NCBI GenBank assembly: GCA_900317055.1
Contig: ONFF01000003.1
Location: 124,001 to 188,000, forward strand
Source: an uncultured Bacteroidales bacterium
GTDB taxonomy: Bacteria; Bacteroidota; Bacteroidia; Bacteroidales; F082
Direction of reading: 5' to 3'
Length of the DNA stretch: 64,000 bases
In this document: positions 33,593 to 42,463 of the stretch, in pieces
Layout: every line of letters begins with the position of its first letter
Position numbering within the stretch: the stretch's first letter is position 1
Made by a program: the position numbers and the translations under genes
Notes under the pieces: model-generated
The model's input: the letters and a program-made list of their open reading frames with translations, nothing else
What the model was told of the DNA's origin: nothing
Databases searched by the model: none

Positions 33593-34741
33593 ATGATTAC
33601 AGTTTTGTATATAAGTAATGCTGGAGGGCCAACGAATGGAGCTGGCCAATCTTTGATAGATTTGATAGAATCAGTCAAGGAGGAAGTTAAGCCTATAGTT
33701 TTTGTAAGCGGTATGGGAGATGTATATGATTATTTTATTGGCCATGGAATAGAATGCTATGTTTGCCCTTCATCGACAGTGTTTGGTCGGCCGCGTGGTT
33801 GGTGCCATTATCTTTCTCATCCTTGGCATTTAAGGATGTTTAGGGATTATCGACTGACTCGAAGGATGATAAAAAAAGTGAAGAAAGGGCTATCGGTCAG
33901 TCATATTGATCTAATTCACACCAATACTTCAACGATTTGTTCGGGATATTATCTTTCTAGGTCATTAAAAATCAAACATATATGGCATGTTAGGGAGTAT
34001 CTGGATGTGGGCGTGCATATACAGGGTGAATTAAGCTATCGGTTGCCTCATCTCAAGCAAATGATGAATGATGCCGATGCTAGGGTTCTAGTTTCAAATC
34101 CCTGCTGCCAACATTGGGGTTTGAAGAAAGAGAATACTTGGATGTTTTGGGACGCAGTTCGTAGTGTCAATGATTGCTGCTATGAGAAAGTAAGGCAACC
34201 GTATATTTTGTTTTGTTCTCAATGGGTGACTGAGGGGAAGGGGATAAGCAAGACCATCACTGCCTATGGCATGAGCAATTTGTTTAATTCATCAAATAGA
34301 ATTCGATTGAAAATAGTTGGAATTTGTGATAAAGAATACGAAAAAGAATTGAGTGCTATTGCTGATGGTTATGGCTGTGCTGAATATGTTGATTTCATTC
34401 CTGCTCAGAAAGACGTAAAGCCGTTTTTTTCCCAAGCCATGGCATTTATCAATTCATCTGTCAACGAAGGTATGGGGCGTACAACTGCCGAAGCTATGTT
34501 CTATGGCTGTCCAGTCATTGCATATGCTTCGGGCGGCACCTTGGATTTGGTAAAAGATGGAGAGACTGGCTATTTGTTCAATACGGTAGAGGAGTGTGCC
34601 GAACTGATGCGCAAAGTGTGTACAACCGATCAGAAAGATATAATCTTGAGAGCTCAGGAGTTTGCAAAGCAGAATCTGTCTATCGAGAATTATGGCTCTA
34701 AGGTCATGGAGGTGTACAATTCGGTTTTGGAGACGAAGTAA
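33593..34741 (+). CDS. Family 4 glycosyltransferase (GT-B)
   Basis: A 382-residue GT-B protein. The N-terminal ITVLYISNAGGPTNGAGQSL holds the acceptor-side glycine loop. The C-terminal donor domain has ILFCSQWVTEGKGISKTI and the EX7E block in SSVNEGMGRTTAEAMFYGCPVIAYASGG. It is visibly AT-rich, as is the preceding gene. The specific sugar is unknown. Confidence 0.87.
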   Translation: MITVLYISNAGGPTNGAGQSLIDLIESVKEEVKPIVFVSGMGDVYDYFIGHGIECYVCPSSTVFGRPRGWCHYLSHPWHLRMFRDYRLTRRMIKKVKKGLSVSHIDLIHTNTSTICSGYYLSRSLKIKHIWHVREYLDVGVHIQGELSYRLPHLKQMMNDADARVLVSNPCCQHWGLKKENTWMFWDAVRSVNDCCYEKVRQPYILFCSQWVTEGKGISKTITAYGMSNLFNSSNRIRLKIVGICDKEYEKELSAIADGYGCAEYVDFIPAQKDVKPFFSQAMAFINSSVNEGMGRTTAEAMFYGCPVIAYASGGTLDLVKDGETGYLFNTVEECAELMRKVCTTDQKDIILRAQEFAKQNLSIENYGSKVMEVYNSVLETK

Positions 34742-34784
34742 AAATGTACATGTGTTGGATATATAAACCATCAAATCAGTTTTA

Positions 34785-35660
34785 ATGAATCTAGAGCAAG
34801 AAGTTATTTGCGGCTTCGAAGTTTCAGCCAAGATGAAACGAGTATGGGCCATGGAGTTGGATATGGTCAAGAGTTTTGTCTCTGTTTGTGAGAGGCATAA
34901 CTTGACCTATTCCATTATGGGAGGAACCTTGTTGGGAGCAGTGCGTCATAAAGGTTTTATCCCTTGGGATAATGATGTTGATGTGGCCATGCCAAGAAAA
35001 GATTTCAACAAGCTTTTGGAGATAGGTCCAAAAGCTTTCGAAAAGCCATTGTTTTTTCAGACGCCTGTCACGGAGCAAGGACGATTTTTCTGCACTTATG
35101 TCAAAATAAGGGATGAAAGGGGAACTGCGGCTTCGGAGGCTGAATATAATAAGGGCATCAATTGCGGGATGTTCATTGACGTGTTTTGCCTGGATGAGAT
35201 TCCAGATGGCAAATGGCGACGAAATTTGTATGTCCGAAAGTTGAATGAGATTGCAAAAATGCAGCGTTTTTGTTTCGACAAGCCTGTGGGAGGCGGATTG
35301 TCTTCCAATGCTAAACATGCCTTGCAACATCTGGTCTATCGTTTGGTTTACCATAGTCCTGATGCAACTCAACTTTTCCGCGTCTATCACAGGAATGCGG
35401 GTAAGTTTGCTGGGAAAGACTGTAAGGAAGTCGCGCATCTCGATTTCGGTTACCATAATAAGTTCGTTTGGAACCGCAGTGATTGGGCTAATGCGGTTCA
35501 ATTGGATTTTGAAGGAATGAAACTCAATGCTCCTGCAGGTTATGAGGCGATACTTAAACATCAATACGGCGATTACATGCGGTTCCCCGATGACAAGTCG
35601 ACGCATGACTATTTTGAGTTTGATCCGGATGTCCCTTATACCAAGTTCTTCAAGAAATAA
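34785..35660 (+). CDS. LicD-family phosphotransferase
   Basis: A 291-residue LicD protein. TYSIMGGTLLGAVRHKGFIPWDNDVDVAMPRKDF (split around residues 43-76) is the nucleotidyltransferase-like core with the metal-binding DNDVD. NCGMFIDVFCLDEIPD follows near 125. LicD enzymes add phosphocholine or another phospho-group to surface sugars. No choline uptake or activation genes are seen here, so the donor may be a different CDP- or lipid-linked alcohol. It is followed two bases later by a glycosyltransferase. Confidence 0.87.
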   Translation: MNLEQEVICGFEVSAKMKRVWAMELDMVKSFVSVCERHNLTYSIMGGTLLGAVRHKGFIPWDNDVDVAMPRKDFNKLLEIGPKAFEKPLFFQTPVTEQGRFFCTYVKIRDERGTAASEAEYNKGINCGMFIDVFCLDEIPDGKWRRNLYVRKLNEIAKMQRFCFDKPVGGGLSSNAKHALQHLVYRLVYHSPDATQLFRVYHRNAGKFAGKDCKEVAHLDFGYHNKFVWNRSDWANAVQLDFEGMKLNAPAGYEAILKHQYGDYMRFPDDKSTHDYFEFDPDVPYTKFFKK

Positions 35661-35662
35661 TT

Positions 35663-36661
35663 ATGGAAAATCAAATGGAACCTTTGAAAGTTGTTCTCAC
35701 CCCCGTCAGAAACGAAGCATGGGTGCTGCGTGCCTTCTTGGAGGCGACATCGTTGTGGGCGGATTATATCATCATTGCCGACCAGATGTCAACAGACGGT
35801 AGTCGCGAGATTGCCAAGGAGTATCCTAAGGTGATTTTGATAGACAACAACAGGAAAGAAATGCACATGGCCGCCACGAGAAGGCTATTGTTTGAGGAGG
35901 CTAAAAAGATTGAGGGAGAAAAATTGCTTTTTGCTTTGGATGCAGATGAGTTTCTTTCGGGCGATTTTGTCAATACTGAAGATTGGGAAAAGATTCTCAA
36001 ATCGAAACCTGATGATTCGTTTTGTTGGCGGTGGATGAATCTGAAGCGAAATGATATTACTAAATACAGCACATTCCAGCATTATTATTGGTGTGTGCAT
36101 GAGTCGGAAACACTGTGGAATGGTACATTCCCTGATAATTTTATTCATGAATGGCGCCTGCCTTGGCCTCCTAATGCTGATGATTCGCATACATTCATTT
36201 TGGACGGCTTTTGTTCCATTCATTTGGCAAGGGTCAATCAGTTAAGGCAAAAGAACAAAGAGCGGTTTTATCAAGTTTCTACAATAGCTCAAAATTCTAA
36301 ATTAAGCATGGTGTCTTTATATAGACAGTATCATAGTGAGGAAGAGTTGGATTATTTTGATGTTCCTCAAGATGCCTATCGCTTTTATGAAAGGAATGGT
36401 CTTGATATTTGGAAATATATTGACATGGATGATGAAGGAGCTTATTACACAAATGAAATCTTAGGCTACTTTAGAAAAGATGGAATTAAGAAATACGCTA
36501 TGCTTGATTTATGGGATGAAGAATGGATGAAAAGGAATGGCGTAGAAGACCCCAGAACAGGTGCGCAAAAGCTGCTCCATAAGTATTTGCAGTCTACTAT
36601 GCATTCGTCTGACAAGTTTTTGATTCGTGTTATTGATAAAGTTTTGAAGTGGTTCGTTTAA
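35663..36661 (+). CDS. Family 2-like glycosyltransferase
   Basis: A 332-residue GT-A protein of the short-motif kind: KVVLTPVRNEAWVLRAFLE, ADYIIIADQMSTDGSREIA near 35 and KLLFALDADEFLSGD near 90 (the metal site). The C-terminal half is rich in aromatic residues and includes NFIHEWRLPWPP and HLARVNQLRQKNKERFYQ. It starts two bases after licD, so the two genes are probably coupled. Sugar specificity unknown. Confidence 0.83.
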   Translation: MENQMEPLKVVLTPVRNEAWVLRAFLEATSLWADYIIIADQMSTDGSREIAKEYPKVILIDNNRKEMHMAATRRLLFEEAKKIEGEKLLFALDADEFLSGDFVNTEDWEKILKSKPDDSFCWRWMNLKRNDITKYSTFQHYYWCVHESETLWNGTFPDNFIHEWRLPWPPNADDSHTFILDGFCSIHLARVNQLRQKNKERFYQVSTIAQNSKLSMVSLYRQYHSEEELDYFDVPQDAYRFYERNGLDIWKYIDMDDEGAYYTNEILGYFRKDGIKKYAMLDLWDEEWMKRNGVEDPRTGAQKLLHKYLQSTMHSSDKFLIRVIDKVLKWFV

Positions 36662-36677
36662 GAAAACAATTAAGAAT

Positions 36678-37973
36678 ATGTCAACAGCTATAGAATTCAA
36701 TAATATCAGTAAGCTTTACCGTTTGGGCCTTGTATCAAGTGGTACCTTAAGCAACGACCTGAAAAGGTGGTGGCAGATGAGTGTTTTGGGCAAAGAAGAT
36801 CCCTTTTTGAAGGTGGGTTCGGTGAACGACCGTTCCAAAGCCGCCGACAGCGAATATGTTTGGGCCTTGAAGGACATCGACTTCAAGGTAGAACAAGGCG
36901 ATGTGGTGGGCATTATTGGCAAGAACGGCGCGGGGAAGAGCACCCTTTTGAAGCTGCTCTCCAAAGTGACTGGGCCAACCACTGGAACCATTAAAGCAAA
37001 AGGCAGAATCGGCTCTTTGCTTGAAGTGGGAACAGGCTTCCATCCTGAACTTACCGGTCGTGAGAACATTTATATGAATGGAGCTATTCTTGGAATGTCC
37101 AAACAGGAAATCAACAGCAAAATGGATGCAATCATTGATTTCTCGGGTTGTGAACGCTATATCGACACCCCTGTTAAACGTTACTCAAGCGGTATGACCG
37201 TTCGTCTTGGTTTTGCTGTGGCAGCCCATCTCGATCCCGAGATTCTTGTGGTCGACGAGGTGCTTGCCGTGGGCGATGCCGAGTTCCAAAAGAAAGCCAT
37301 TGGGAAAATGAAAGATGTTTCCGAAGGGGAAGGAAGAACCGTGCTGTTTGTATCTCATAATATGTCATCGATTCGTAAACTTTGCCGTTCTGGTGTTGTG
37401 CTGAAAAATGGTTACATTGATTTCATGGGAACTGCAGATGAGAGTGTGGATTATTATATTGGTAATAGTATTTCTCAATTGTGCAGTTATGCAGAAATCA
37501 CAGATGAGCATAGGAGATATGAGTATACTAGTAGGGATGTGGAAATCGTATCGGTGAAAATACTTGATGAAGTTAATGATTTTGCATCAAACCAACCTCT
37601 GGAGTTTGAAATTAAGTTGCGCAAAAATAGGGCTGTTGATGCAATGTCAATGGAAATTATGATTAATAATCAGAAAGATGAAAGAATAGGTTCATACTTG
37701 TCTTCTATGATTAATATTAGTAACATTCCTGTTGGGCAAGAGTTTGTGTGGAGATCCAGAGTAGAGCATAATTTGGCTCGAGGGAAGTATCAGGTTTGTT
37801 TTAATGTCGGTTTAAAGAATATCCAATTTGGATCCAAAGATTTTGACATTGTTCATAATGTTCTTGCTTTTTCTGTGGTTAAGGCAGATATGTTTTCGGA
37901 GTCTCCGTTTGCCTATTGGCCAGACTATAATGGTAGTTTGTATTTTAAAGGTTCAAGTGAAATAATTTCGTAA
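36678..37973 (+). CDS. wzt: ABC-type polysaccharide exporter ATPase with carbohydrate-binding tail
   Basis: A 431-residue protein. The ATPase part (about 1-255) has Walker A GKNGAGKST at 81-89, signature YSSGM at 169-173, Walker B ILVVDE at 189-194 and the switch histidine H227. The C-terminal part (about 275-431) is a beta-sandwich like the Wzt tail that reads a terminal modification on the finished chain before export. Presence of that tail suggests the polymer carries a capping group. Its permease partner is at 30455-31333. Confidence 0.93.
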   Translation: MSTAIEFNNISKLYRLGLVSSGTLSNDLKRWWQMSVLGKEDPFLKVGSVNDRSKAADSEYVWALKDIDFKVEQGDVVGIIGKNGAGKSTLLKLLSKVTGPTTGTIKAKGRIGSLLEVGTGFHPELTGRENIYMNGAILGMSKQEINSKMDAIIDFSGCERYIDTPVKRYSSGMTVRLGFAVAAHLDPEILVVDEVLAVGDAEFQKKAIGKMKDVSEGEGRTVLFVSHNMSSIRKLCRSGVVLKNGYIDFMGTADESVDYYIGNSISQLCSYAEITDEHRRYEYTSRDVEIVSVKILDEVNDFASNQPLEFEIKLRKNRAVDAMSMEIMINNQKDERIGSYLSSMINISNIPVGQEFVWRSRVEHNLARGKYQVCFNVGLKNIQFGSKDFDIVHNVLAFSVVKADMFSESPFAYWPDYNGSLYFKGSSEIIS

Positions 37974-37976
37974 AGT

Positions 37977-39317
37977 ATGTTCAGAAAAATCAAAAGATTC
38001 GTTAAGGATCCTTATTACGCTTTAGGTTACGACATGATAAAAAAATGCCCTAATCTGATGTCTGACAAGTTTTATCTTTCAATTCTTTGGAAGATATGTA
38101 TGGGTTATAAGATAGATTGGAAGAATCCTAGGACATTTAATGAGAAGCTTCAATGGCTTAAATTGTATGACCGCAATCCATTATACACTACTTTGGTAGA
38201 CAAATACCGAGTGAAGCAGTGGGTCGCTGACAGAATCGGTAAGCAGTATGTGATTCCTACTTTGGCGGTCTATAATTCTGTTGATGAGATTGATTTGAGC
38301 AAGTTGCCCGACCAATTTGTGCTGAAATGCAATCACGATAGTGGCAGTGTAGTGATTTGTAGGGATAAAGCGACTTTTGACTTTGAGTCGGCAAAACGAA
38401 AACTTGATGCGGGACTGAAGCGCAATTTTTACTGGAGTGTCAGGGAATGGCCCTATAAGAATGTGAAACGATGTGTTTTTGCGGAACAATTTATGAAAGA
38501 TGCGTCAATGGAAGATGATTTGCTTGACAATAAATTGTTTATCGGTGGCCAACCTAAAATAATACAAGTAAGTTTTGACCTTTTTAAATGGCACAAATGT
38601 AAACTATATGATACGCATTGGAACTATGTTGAGGGACAATTGCAACATGTTACTCAACAGAAGGAGTATAATAATCCCAATGCTTTGGACGAGATGCTTG
38701 GTTTGTGTGAAAAAATAGTACGATATTTCACTCAGGTTTATGCTGATTTTTATCTGATAGACAATAAGATATATTTTGGAGAATTGACATATAAACAAAG
38801 TGGTGGATTGGATGGTTTTAGGCCAGAAGAATTAGGTCTGCAGTCGGATAATTATGTCCAACTTCCGGGGAATAAGAGATATTGTGAAGGAGCGATTGTT
38901 CAAGATGGTTTTGTTTTATATCTACATTGCGAATCGTCTATCCCTTCTTTTGTAGGGTTGAAAGATTACAAGTGGTTTTGCTTTAATGGCGAACCAAAGA
39001 TCATGTATATTGCAAATGATAAAGCTGAATTTCCTACGGAGGATTTTTTTGATATGGATTTCAATCCGTTGTCTATTTATATCAATGAACCACCTAGCTT
39101 TGAACTGCCAAAAAAGCCGAAGCAATTTGAGGAAATGAAAGAAATGGCAGCTATTCTATCTAGAAACATTCCTCAAGTGAGAGTGGATTTTTATGAAAGT
39201 TATAATCAGATTTTGTTTGGAGAGATGACTTTTTTCCGTAACGGTGGAATGGGTGAGATTTATCCAATTGAATGGAGTAGGAAAATGGGTGATTGGATTA
39301 AATTGCCTAATAAATGA
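37977..39317 (+). CDS. TupA-like ATP-grasp protein with internal duplication
   Basis: A 446-residue member of the TupA-like ATP-grasp family, usually about 300 residues. The N-terminal CPNLMSDKFYLSILWK...NPRTFNEKLQWLKLYDRNPLYT is characteristic. The region around 183-297 (KLFIGGQPKIIQV to DNYVQLP) is repeated at about 329-444 (KWFCFNGEPKIMYI to GDWIKLP), with matching IYFGELTYKQSGGL and ILFGEMTFFRNGGM cores. ATP-grasp ligases join a carboxylate to an amine or similar group. In glycan clusters they are thought to decorate sugars. Function of the second copy is unknown. Starts 3 bases after wzt. Confidence 0.85.
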   Translation: MFRKIKRFVKDPYYALGYDMIKKCPNLMSDKFYLSILWKICMGYKIDWKNPRTFNEKLQWLKLYDRNPLYTTLVDKYRVKQWVADRIGKQYVIPTLAVYNSVDEIDLSKLPDQFVLKCNHDSGSVVICRDKATFDFESAKRKLDAGLKRNFYWSVREWPYKNVKRCVFAEQFMKDASMEDDLLDNKLFIGGQPKIIQVSFDLFKWHKCKLYDTHWNYVEGQLQHVTQQKEYNNPNALDEMLGLCEKIVRYFTQVYADFYLIDNKIYFGELTYKQSGGLDGFRPEELGLQSDNYVQLPGNKRYCEGAIVQDGFVLYLHCESSIPSFVGLKDYKWFCFNGEPKIMYIANDKAEFPTEDFFDMDFNPLSIYINEPPSFELPKKPKQFEEMKEMAAILSRNIPQVRVDFYESYNQILFGEMTFFRNGGMGEIYPIEWSRKMGDWIKLPNK

Positions 39318-40180
39318 AACGGTATGTGATATATGGCGCCATGGTGGGGGGATATGACCAAATCCTTCAGCCTTTGGCAGTTGACGATAGGTTCGACTAT
39401 GTTTTGTTTACCAATGAAGTTGCGGATTCTAATGTGGGCGTTTGGCAAATTCGTCCTATTGAGTATCGAAATGAAGACAACACGAGGATCTGTCGGTTTG
39501 TCAAGACACATCCAGAGACTCTATTGCCAGAATATGAGGCTTCTGTATGGATAGATATGAATGTCTTGATTAAAACCCATTTATTATATGATTTTGTCAT
39601 CCGAATGTTGGAGGAAGGCATAGAGGTCTCAAGCATGTGTCATCCGTTTTATCATTGTATATATGATGAGGCTTTTTCCGTTATGTATTTGGGGATAGAA
39701 CATGAGTCTGTGGTATTGAAATGGTGTGGGCGTCTTCGCAAGGAGAATTATCCTGTGAATAATGGTTTGTGTGAAACCAATGTCCTGTTTCGGAAGCATA
39801 ATGAAAAGATTTCCGATATTGATGCCTATTGGTGGGAATGTATCGAAGGCAATTCGCGAAGAGACCAGCTTTCATTCAATTATGTGTTATGGAAGAAAGG
39901 CACTCCCTGTCACTATTTGTTGGGTGAAGGGAAGTGTGTTAGAAACTCAGAACATTTTGGTATAGTAAACCACAAGAATAGTAATCACAATTTCTGTGGC
40001 TTTGACAAGTATGAGGGTTGGCTTATGCGTTATTGCCGAAAAATACCTGCAAAAACAGATATGGTGAAGAAAATATATTTTAGACTTTATTCCATGCCGT
40101 TTCCTCAGTTTTGGGCATTTCTTATGGGACAGTTTTTTAGGGTTAAATATTTGTTAACCAATAAATTAAGTATGTTTTAA
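39314..40180 (+). CDS. DUF616-like glycosyltransferase
   Basis: A 288-residue protein overlapping the previous gene by four bases (ATGA). It opens with YVIYGAMVGGYDQILQPL and continues FDYVLFTNEVADSN, then ASVWIDMNVLIK with a possible metal-binding aspartate. The GGYD...FTN pattern is that of DUF616/TOD1-type glycosyltransferases. Later NNGLCETNVLFRKHNEKISDI and RRDQLSFNYVLWK are conserved-looking. A hydrophobic C-terminal segment (about 260-275) may contact the membrane. Confidence 0.75.
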   Translation: MKRYVIYGAMVGGYDQILQPLAVDDRFDYVLFTNEVADSNVGVWQIRPIEYRNEDNTRICRFVKTHPETLLPEYEASVWIDMNVLIKTHLLYDFVIRMLEEGIEVSSMCHPFYHCIYDEAFSVMYLGIEHESVVLKWCGRLRKENYPVNNGLCETNVLFRKHNEKISDIDAYWWECIEGNSRRDQLSFNYVLWKKGTPCHYLLGEGKCVRNSEHFGIVNHKNSNHNFCGFDKYEGWLMRYCRKIPAKTDMVKKIYFRLYSMPFPQFWAFLMGQFFRVKYLLTNKLSMF

Positions 40181-40195
40181 ATAGAGTTGGTTTTG

Positions 40196-41218
40196 ATGGT
40201 TATAACTTCGACATTAGATAAACCGCGTCTCCATTGGGTTGATGCAGCTAAAGGCCTCTTGATAGTATTGGTGGCTATGGTGCATACCATCAGTAGAGCT
40301 GAAGAGCTGGGTATTGCTTGCCCTGCCATCGGTGTCATAGTCATAATTAGTGGTATTTTTTGCTTTCGCATGCCAGCTTTCTTTATTTTGGCTGGGTTTT
40401 GGGGAAAGTATGACATGAGCTTTAAGGATTTCCTCATCCGCAATGCGAAGGGATTGCTTCTTCCGTTGCTCATTTTTAGCTATTTGGGAGGTGCATTTCA
40501 TGAGATTTTTTATGAAATCTTGAAAAGAACCTATAATGCGGGTGCTTTGGAAGGACCGTTTTTGGACATCTCGCTTGATTATTGGTTTGTTCTAGCCCTG
40601 TTTTTGGCCAAATGTGTATATTGGGTTGTGTGCCGAATTAGCTCTAAGCAGATAATCAAGCTTCTGATCTGCATTGGAATATATGCTTTGGGAGTGATGT
40701 CACTTAATGCATGGTTTTTGCCTAACTTTGCTTGTTGGAAATGGGCGTTAATCATGTTGGTTTATCTACCTATAGGCCAATGGGTTAAGGATAATTTGAG
40801 CGGTTGGATAGCTTTCGCAATTGCTTTGGCGATTTTTGTGGCGGGATATTCCTTCTATCGTTGGCAAGGAACATTCATCCCCATTCCAGGAGGAGGAATG
40901 AAATACATCAATTGGATGTCGGCACTACCGTCATTGCTGCTTTGCACGGCAGGCAGCCTCGTCTTCCTCAAGTTGTGCTCACTCATTAAGAGGGCACGTG
41001 TTTTGGAGATGATCGGACGCAATACCTTAGCCATATATGTGATGCATTGGTGGATTGAGATTTTGGTAATGAAGGTGCTCCGTGGTTTCTTTGCTCAAGG
41101 CGTTTGGATTTCGACAGTAGCCATTATTGTCACCATTGCTGTTGCTGTATTAGTTCCCTGCATGATTTCGGAGTTGTTGAATCGCCCGAAGTTGAAATGG
41201 ATTCTTGGAAAACATTAA
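40196..41218 (+). CDS. Membrane O-acyltransferase, acyltransferase-3 family
   Basis: From the ATG at 40196 it has 340 residues and about ten membrane helices; a TTG nine bases upstream is also in frame. The N-terminus RLHWVDAAKGLLIVLVAMVHTISRA carries the conserved histidine of acyltransferase-3 proteins, and CFRMPAFFILAGFWGKY follows. A late TLAIYVMHWW segment is also typical. These proteins move acetyl or other acyl groups to extracytoplasmic sugars. It lies directly before the ACP-KAS III-MBOAT group. Confidence 0.87.
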   Translation: MVITSTLDKPRLHWVDAAKGLLIVLVAMVHTISRAEELGIACPAIGVIVIISGIFCFRMPAFFILAGFWGKYDMSFKDFLIRNAKGLLLPLLIFSYLGGAFHEIFYEILKRTYNAGALEGPFLDISLDYWFVLALFLAKCVYWVVCRISSKQIIKLLICIGIYALGVMSLNAWFLPNFACWKWALIMLVYLPIGQWVKDNLSGWIAFAIALAIFVAGYSFYRWQGTFIPIPGGGMKYINWMSALPSLLLCTAGSLVFLKLCSLIKRARVLEMIGRNTLAIYVMHWWIEILVMKVLRGFFAQGVWISTVAIIVTIAVAVLVPCMISELLNRPKLKWILGKH

Positions 41219-41231
41219 ATCATTTTGAATT

Positions 41232-41465
41232 ATGAATATTGATCAATTTGTGTCTGATTTTGCCGAGTGTTTTGATGACACAGAGGCAGAAGTGTTTACT
41301 CCTACCTTGAAGTTCAAGGAATTGGAGGAATGGAGCTCGCTGCAAGGATTAGCTATCATTGCAATGTGTAGAAAAAGCTATGGCATCAGAATCAGTGGCG
41401 CCGAAATTCAAGAGGCTGACACGATTCAGGATGTGTATGCTCTCGTTTCGGAAAAACTGGGATAA
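41232..41465 (+). CDS. Dedicated acyl carrier protein
   Basis: A 77-residue acidic four-helix protein. The phosphopantetheine attachment serine is S36 in LEEWSSLQGLAIIAM, in place of the usual DSL. The AIIAMCRKSYGIRIS helix follows. The sequence is unlike a housekeeping fatty-acid ACP. Its stop overlaps the start of the KAS III-like gene by one base (TAATG), so the two should be made together. It probably carries an acyl chain for the acyltransferases next to it. Confidence 0.87.
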   Translation: MNIDQFVSDFAECFDDTEAEVFTPTLKFKELEEWSSLQGLAIIAMCRKSYGIRISGAEIQEADTIQDVYALVSEKLG

Positions 41466-42463
41466 TGGCAGCTTATATTAAGGCAATATCTTATTATTTG
41501 CCCGAAACGATTTTGTCCAACCAAATTCTGGTTGAGGAATTTCCCGAGTGGTCGGTAGAAAAAATCGCAAAGAAAGTGGGCGTGGTCAACAGACATGTCG
41601 TAAAAAACGACGAATGTGCATCTGATTTGGCTCAACATGCCGCATTGTCTTTGTTTGACGAGTGGAATATCGACAAAAGCTGCATAGACTTTGTCTTGCT
41701 GTGTACCCAAAGTCCCGATTATTTCCTTCCGACCACTGCCTGTTTGCTTCAGCGTCATCTAGGATTGAGAACATCTTGTGGTGCTTTGGACTTCAATTTG
41801 GGTTGTTCGGGTTTTGTTTACGGATTGGCATTGGCAAAAGGTTTGGTTGAAAGTGATACTGCCAACAATGTTTTGCTTTTAACGGCGGAGACGTATTCAA
41901 AGTACATTCATGAACGAGACAAGGGTAACCGTACGATTTTCGGAGATGCAGCGACGGCTACATTGGTATCTGCGGATGGATTTGCCGAGATTGGCAGCTT
42001 TGAATTGGGGACCGATGGTAATGGCGCCGACAATCTAATAGTAAGGTCCGGTGCGATGCGACATCCTGATCGATTTGAAGACATTGCATTTGACAAATCT
42101 GGGAATCCAGTTTCTTCAGATCATTTGTATATGAATGGTTCGGAAATATTTAATTTTACTCTGGATACAGTTCCATCCGTCGTCGACAATGTGCTTGCGA
42201 AGAATGGGGTAAGACAAGATGATGTCAGCCTCTATGTATTCCATCAAGCCAACAAGTATATGTTGGATTGTTTGTTTGATTTGATGGAGATAGACGAACA
42301 CAAAGCCTATTTCTACATGTCGGAGGTGGGTAATACGGTATCGTCAACAATTCCAATTGCTCTAGTGGAGGCGCGAAAAGAAGGAAGGCTTAGGGGCAAT
42401 GTGGTTGTTGCAGGGTTCGGCGTTGGTTATTCTTGGGGAGGGTGCATTCTAAAATGTAAATAA
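41465..42463 (+). CDS. 3-oxoacyl-ACP synthase III-like enzyme
   Basis: A 332-residue thiolase-fold enzyme with the full KAS III triad: C114 in DFNLGCSGFVYG, H260 in YVFHQAN and N290 in SEVGNTVSST. Members start or extend an acyl chain by condensing acyl-CoA with malonyl-ACP; some instead transfer acyl groups between carriers. Placed between a private ACP and an MBOAT protein, it likely makes the acyl group that the MBOAT protein uses. MBOAT starts directly at the next base after its stop. Confidence 0.9.
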   Translation: MAAYIKAISYYLPETILSNQILVEEFPEWSVEKIAKKVGVVNRHVVKNDECASDLAQHAALSLFDEWNIDKSCIDFVLLCTQSPDYFLPTTACLLQRHLGLRTSCGALDFNLGCSGFVYGLALAKGLVESDTANNVLLLTAETYSKYIHERDKGNRTIFGDAATATLVSADGFAEIGSFELGTDGNGADNLIVRSGAMRHPDRFEDIAFDKSGNPVSSDHLYMNGSEIFNFTLDTVPSVVDNVLAKNGVRQDDVSLYVFHQANKYMLDCLFDLMEIDEHKAYFYMSEVGNTVSSTIPIALVEARKEGRLRGNVVVAGFGVGYSWGGCILKCK

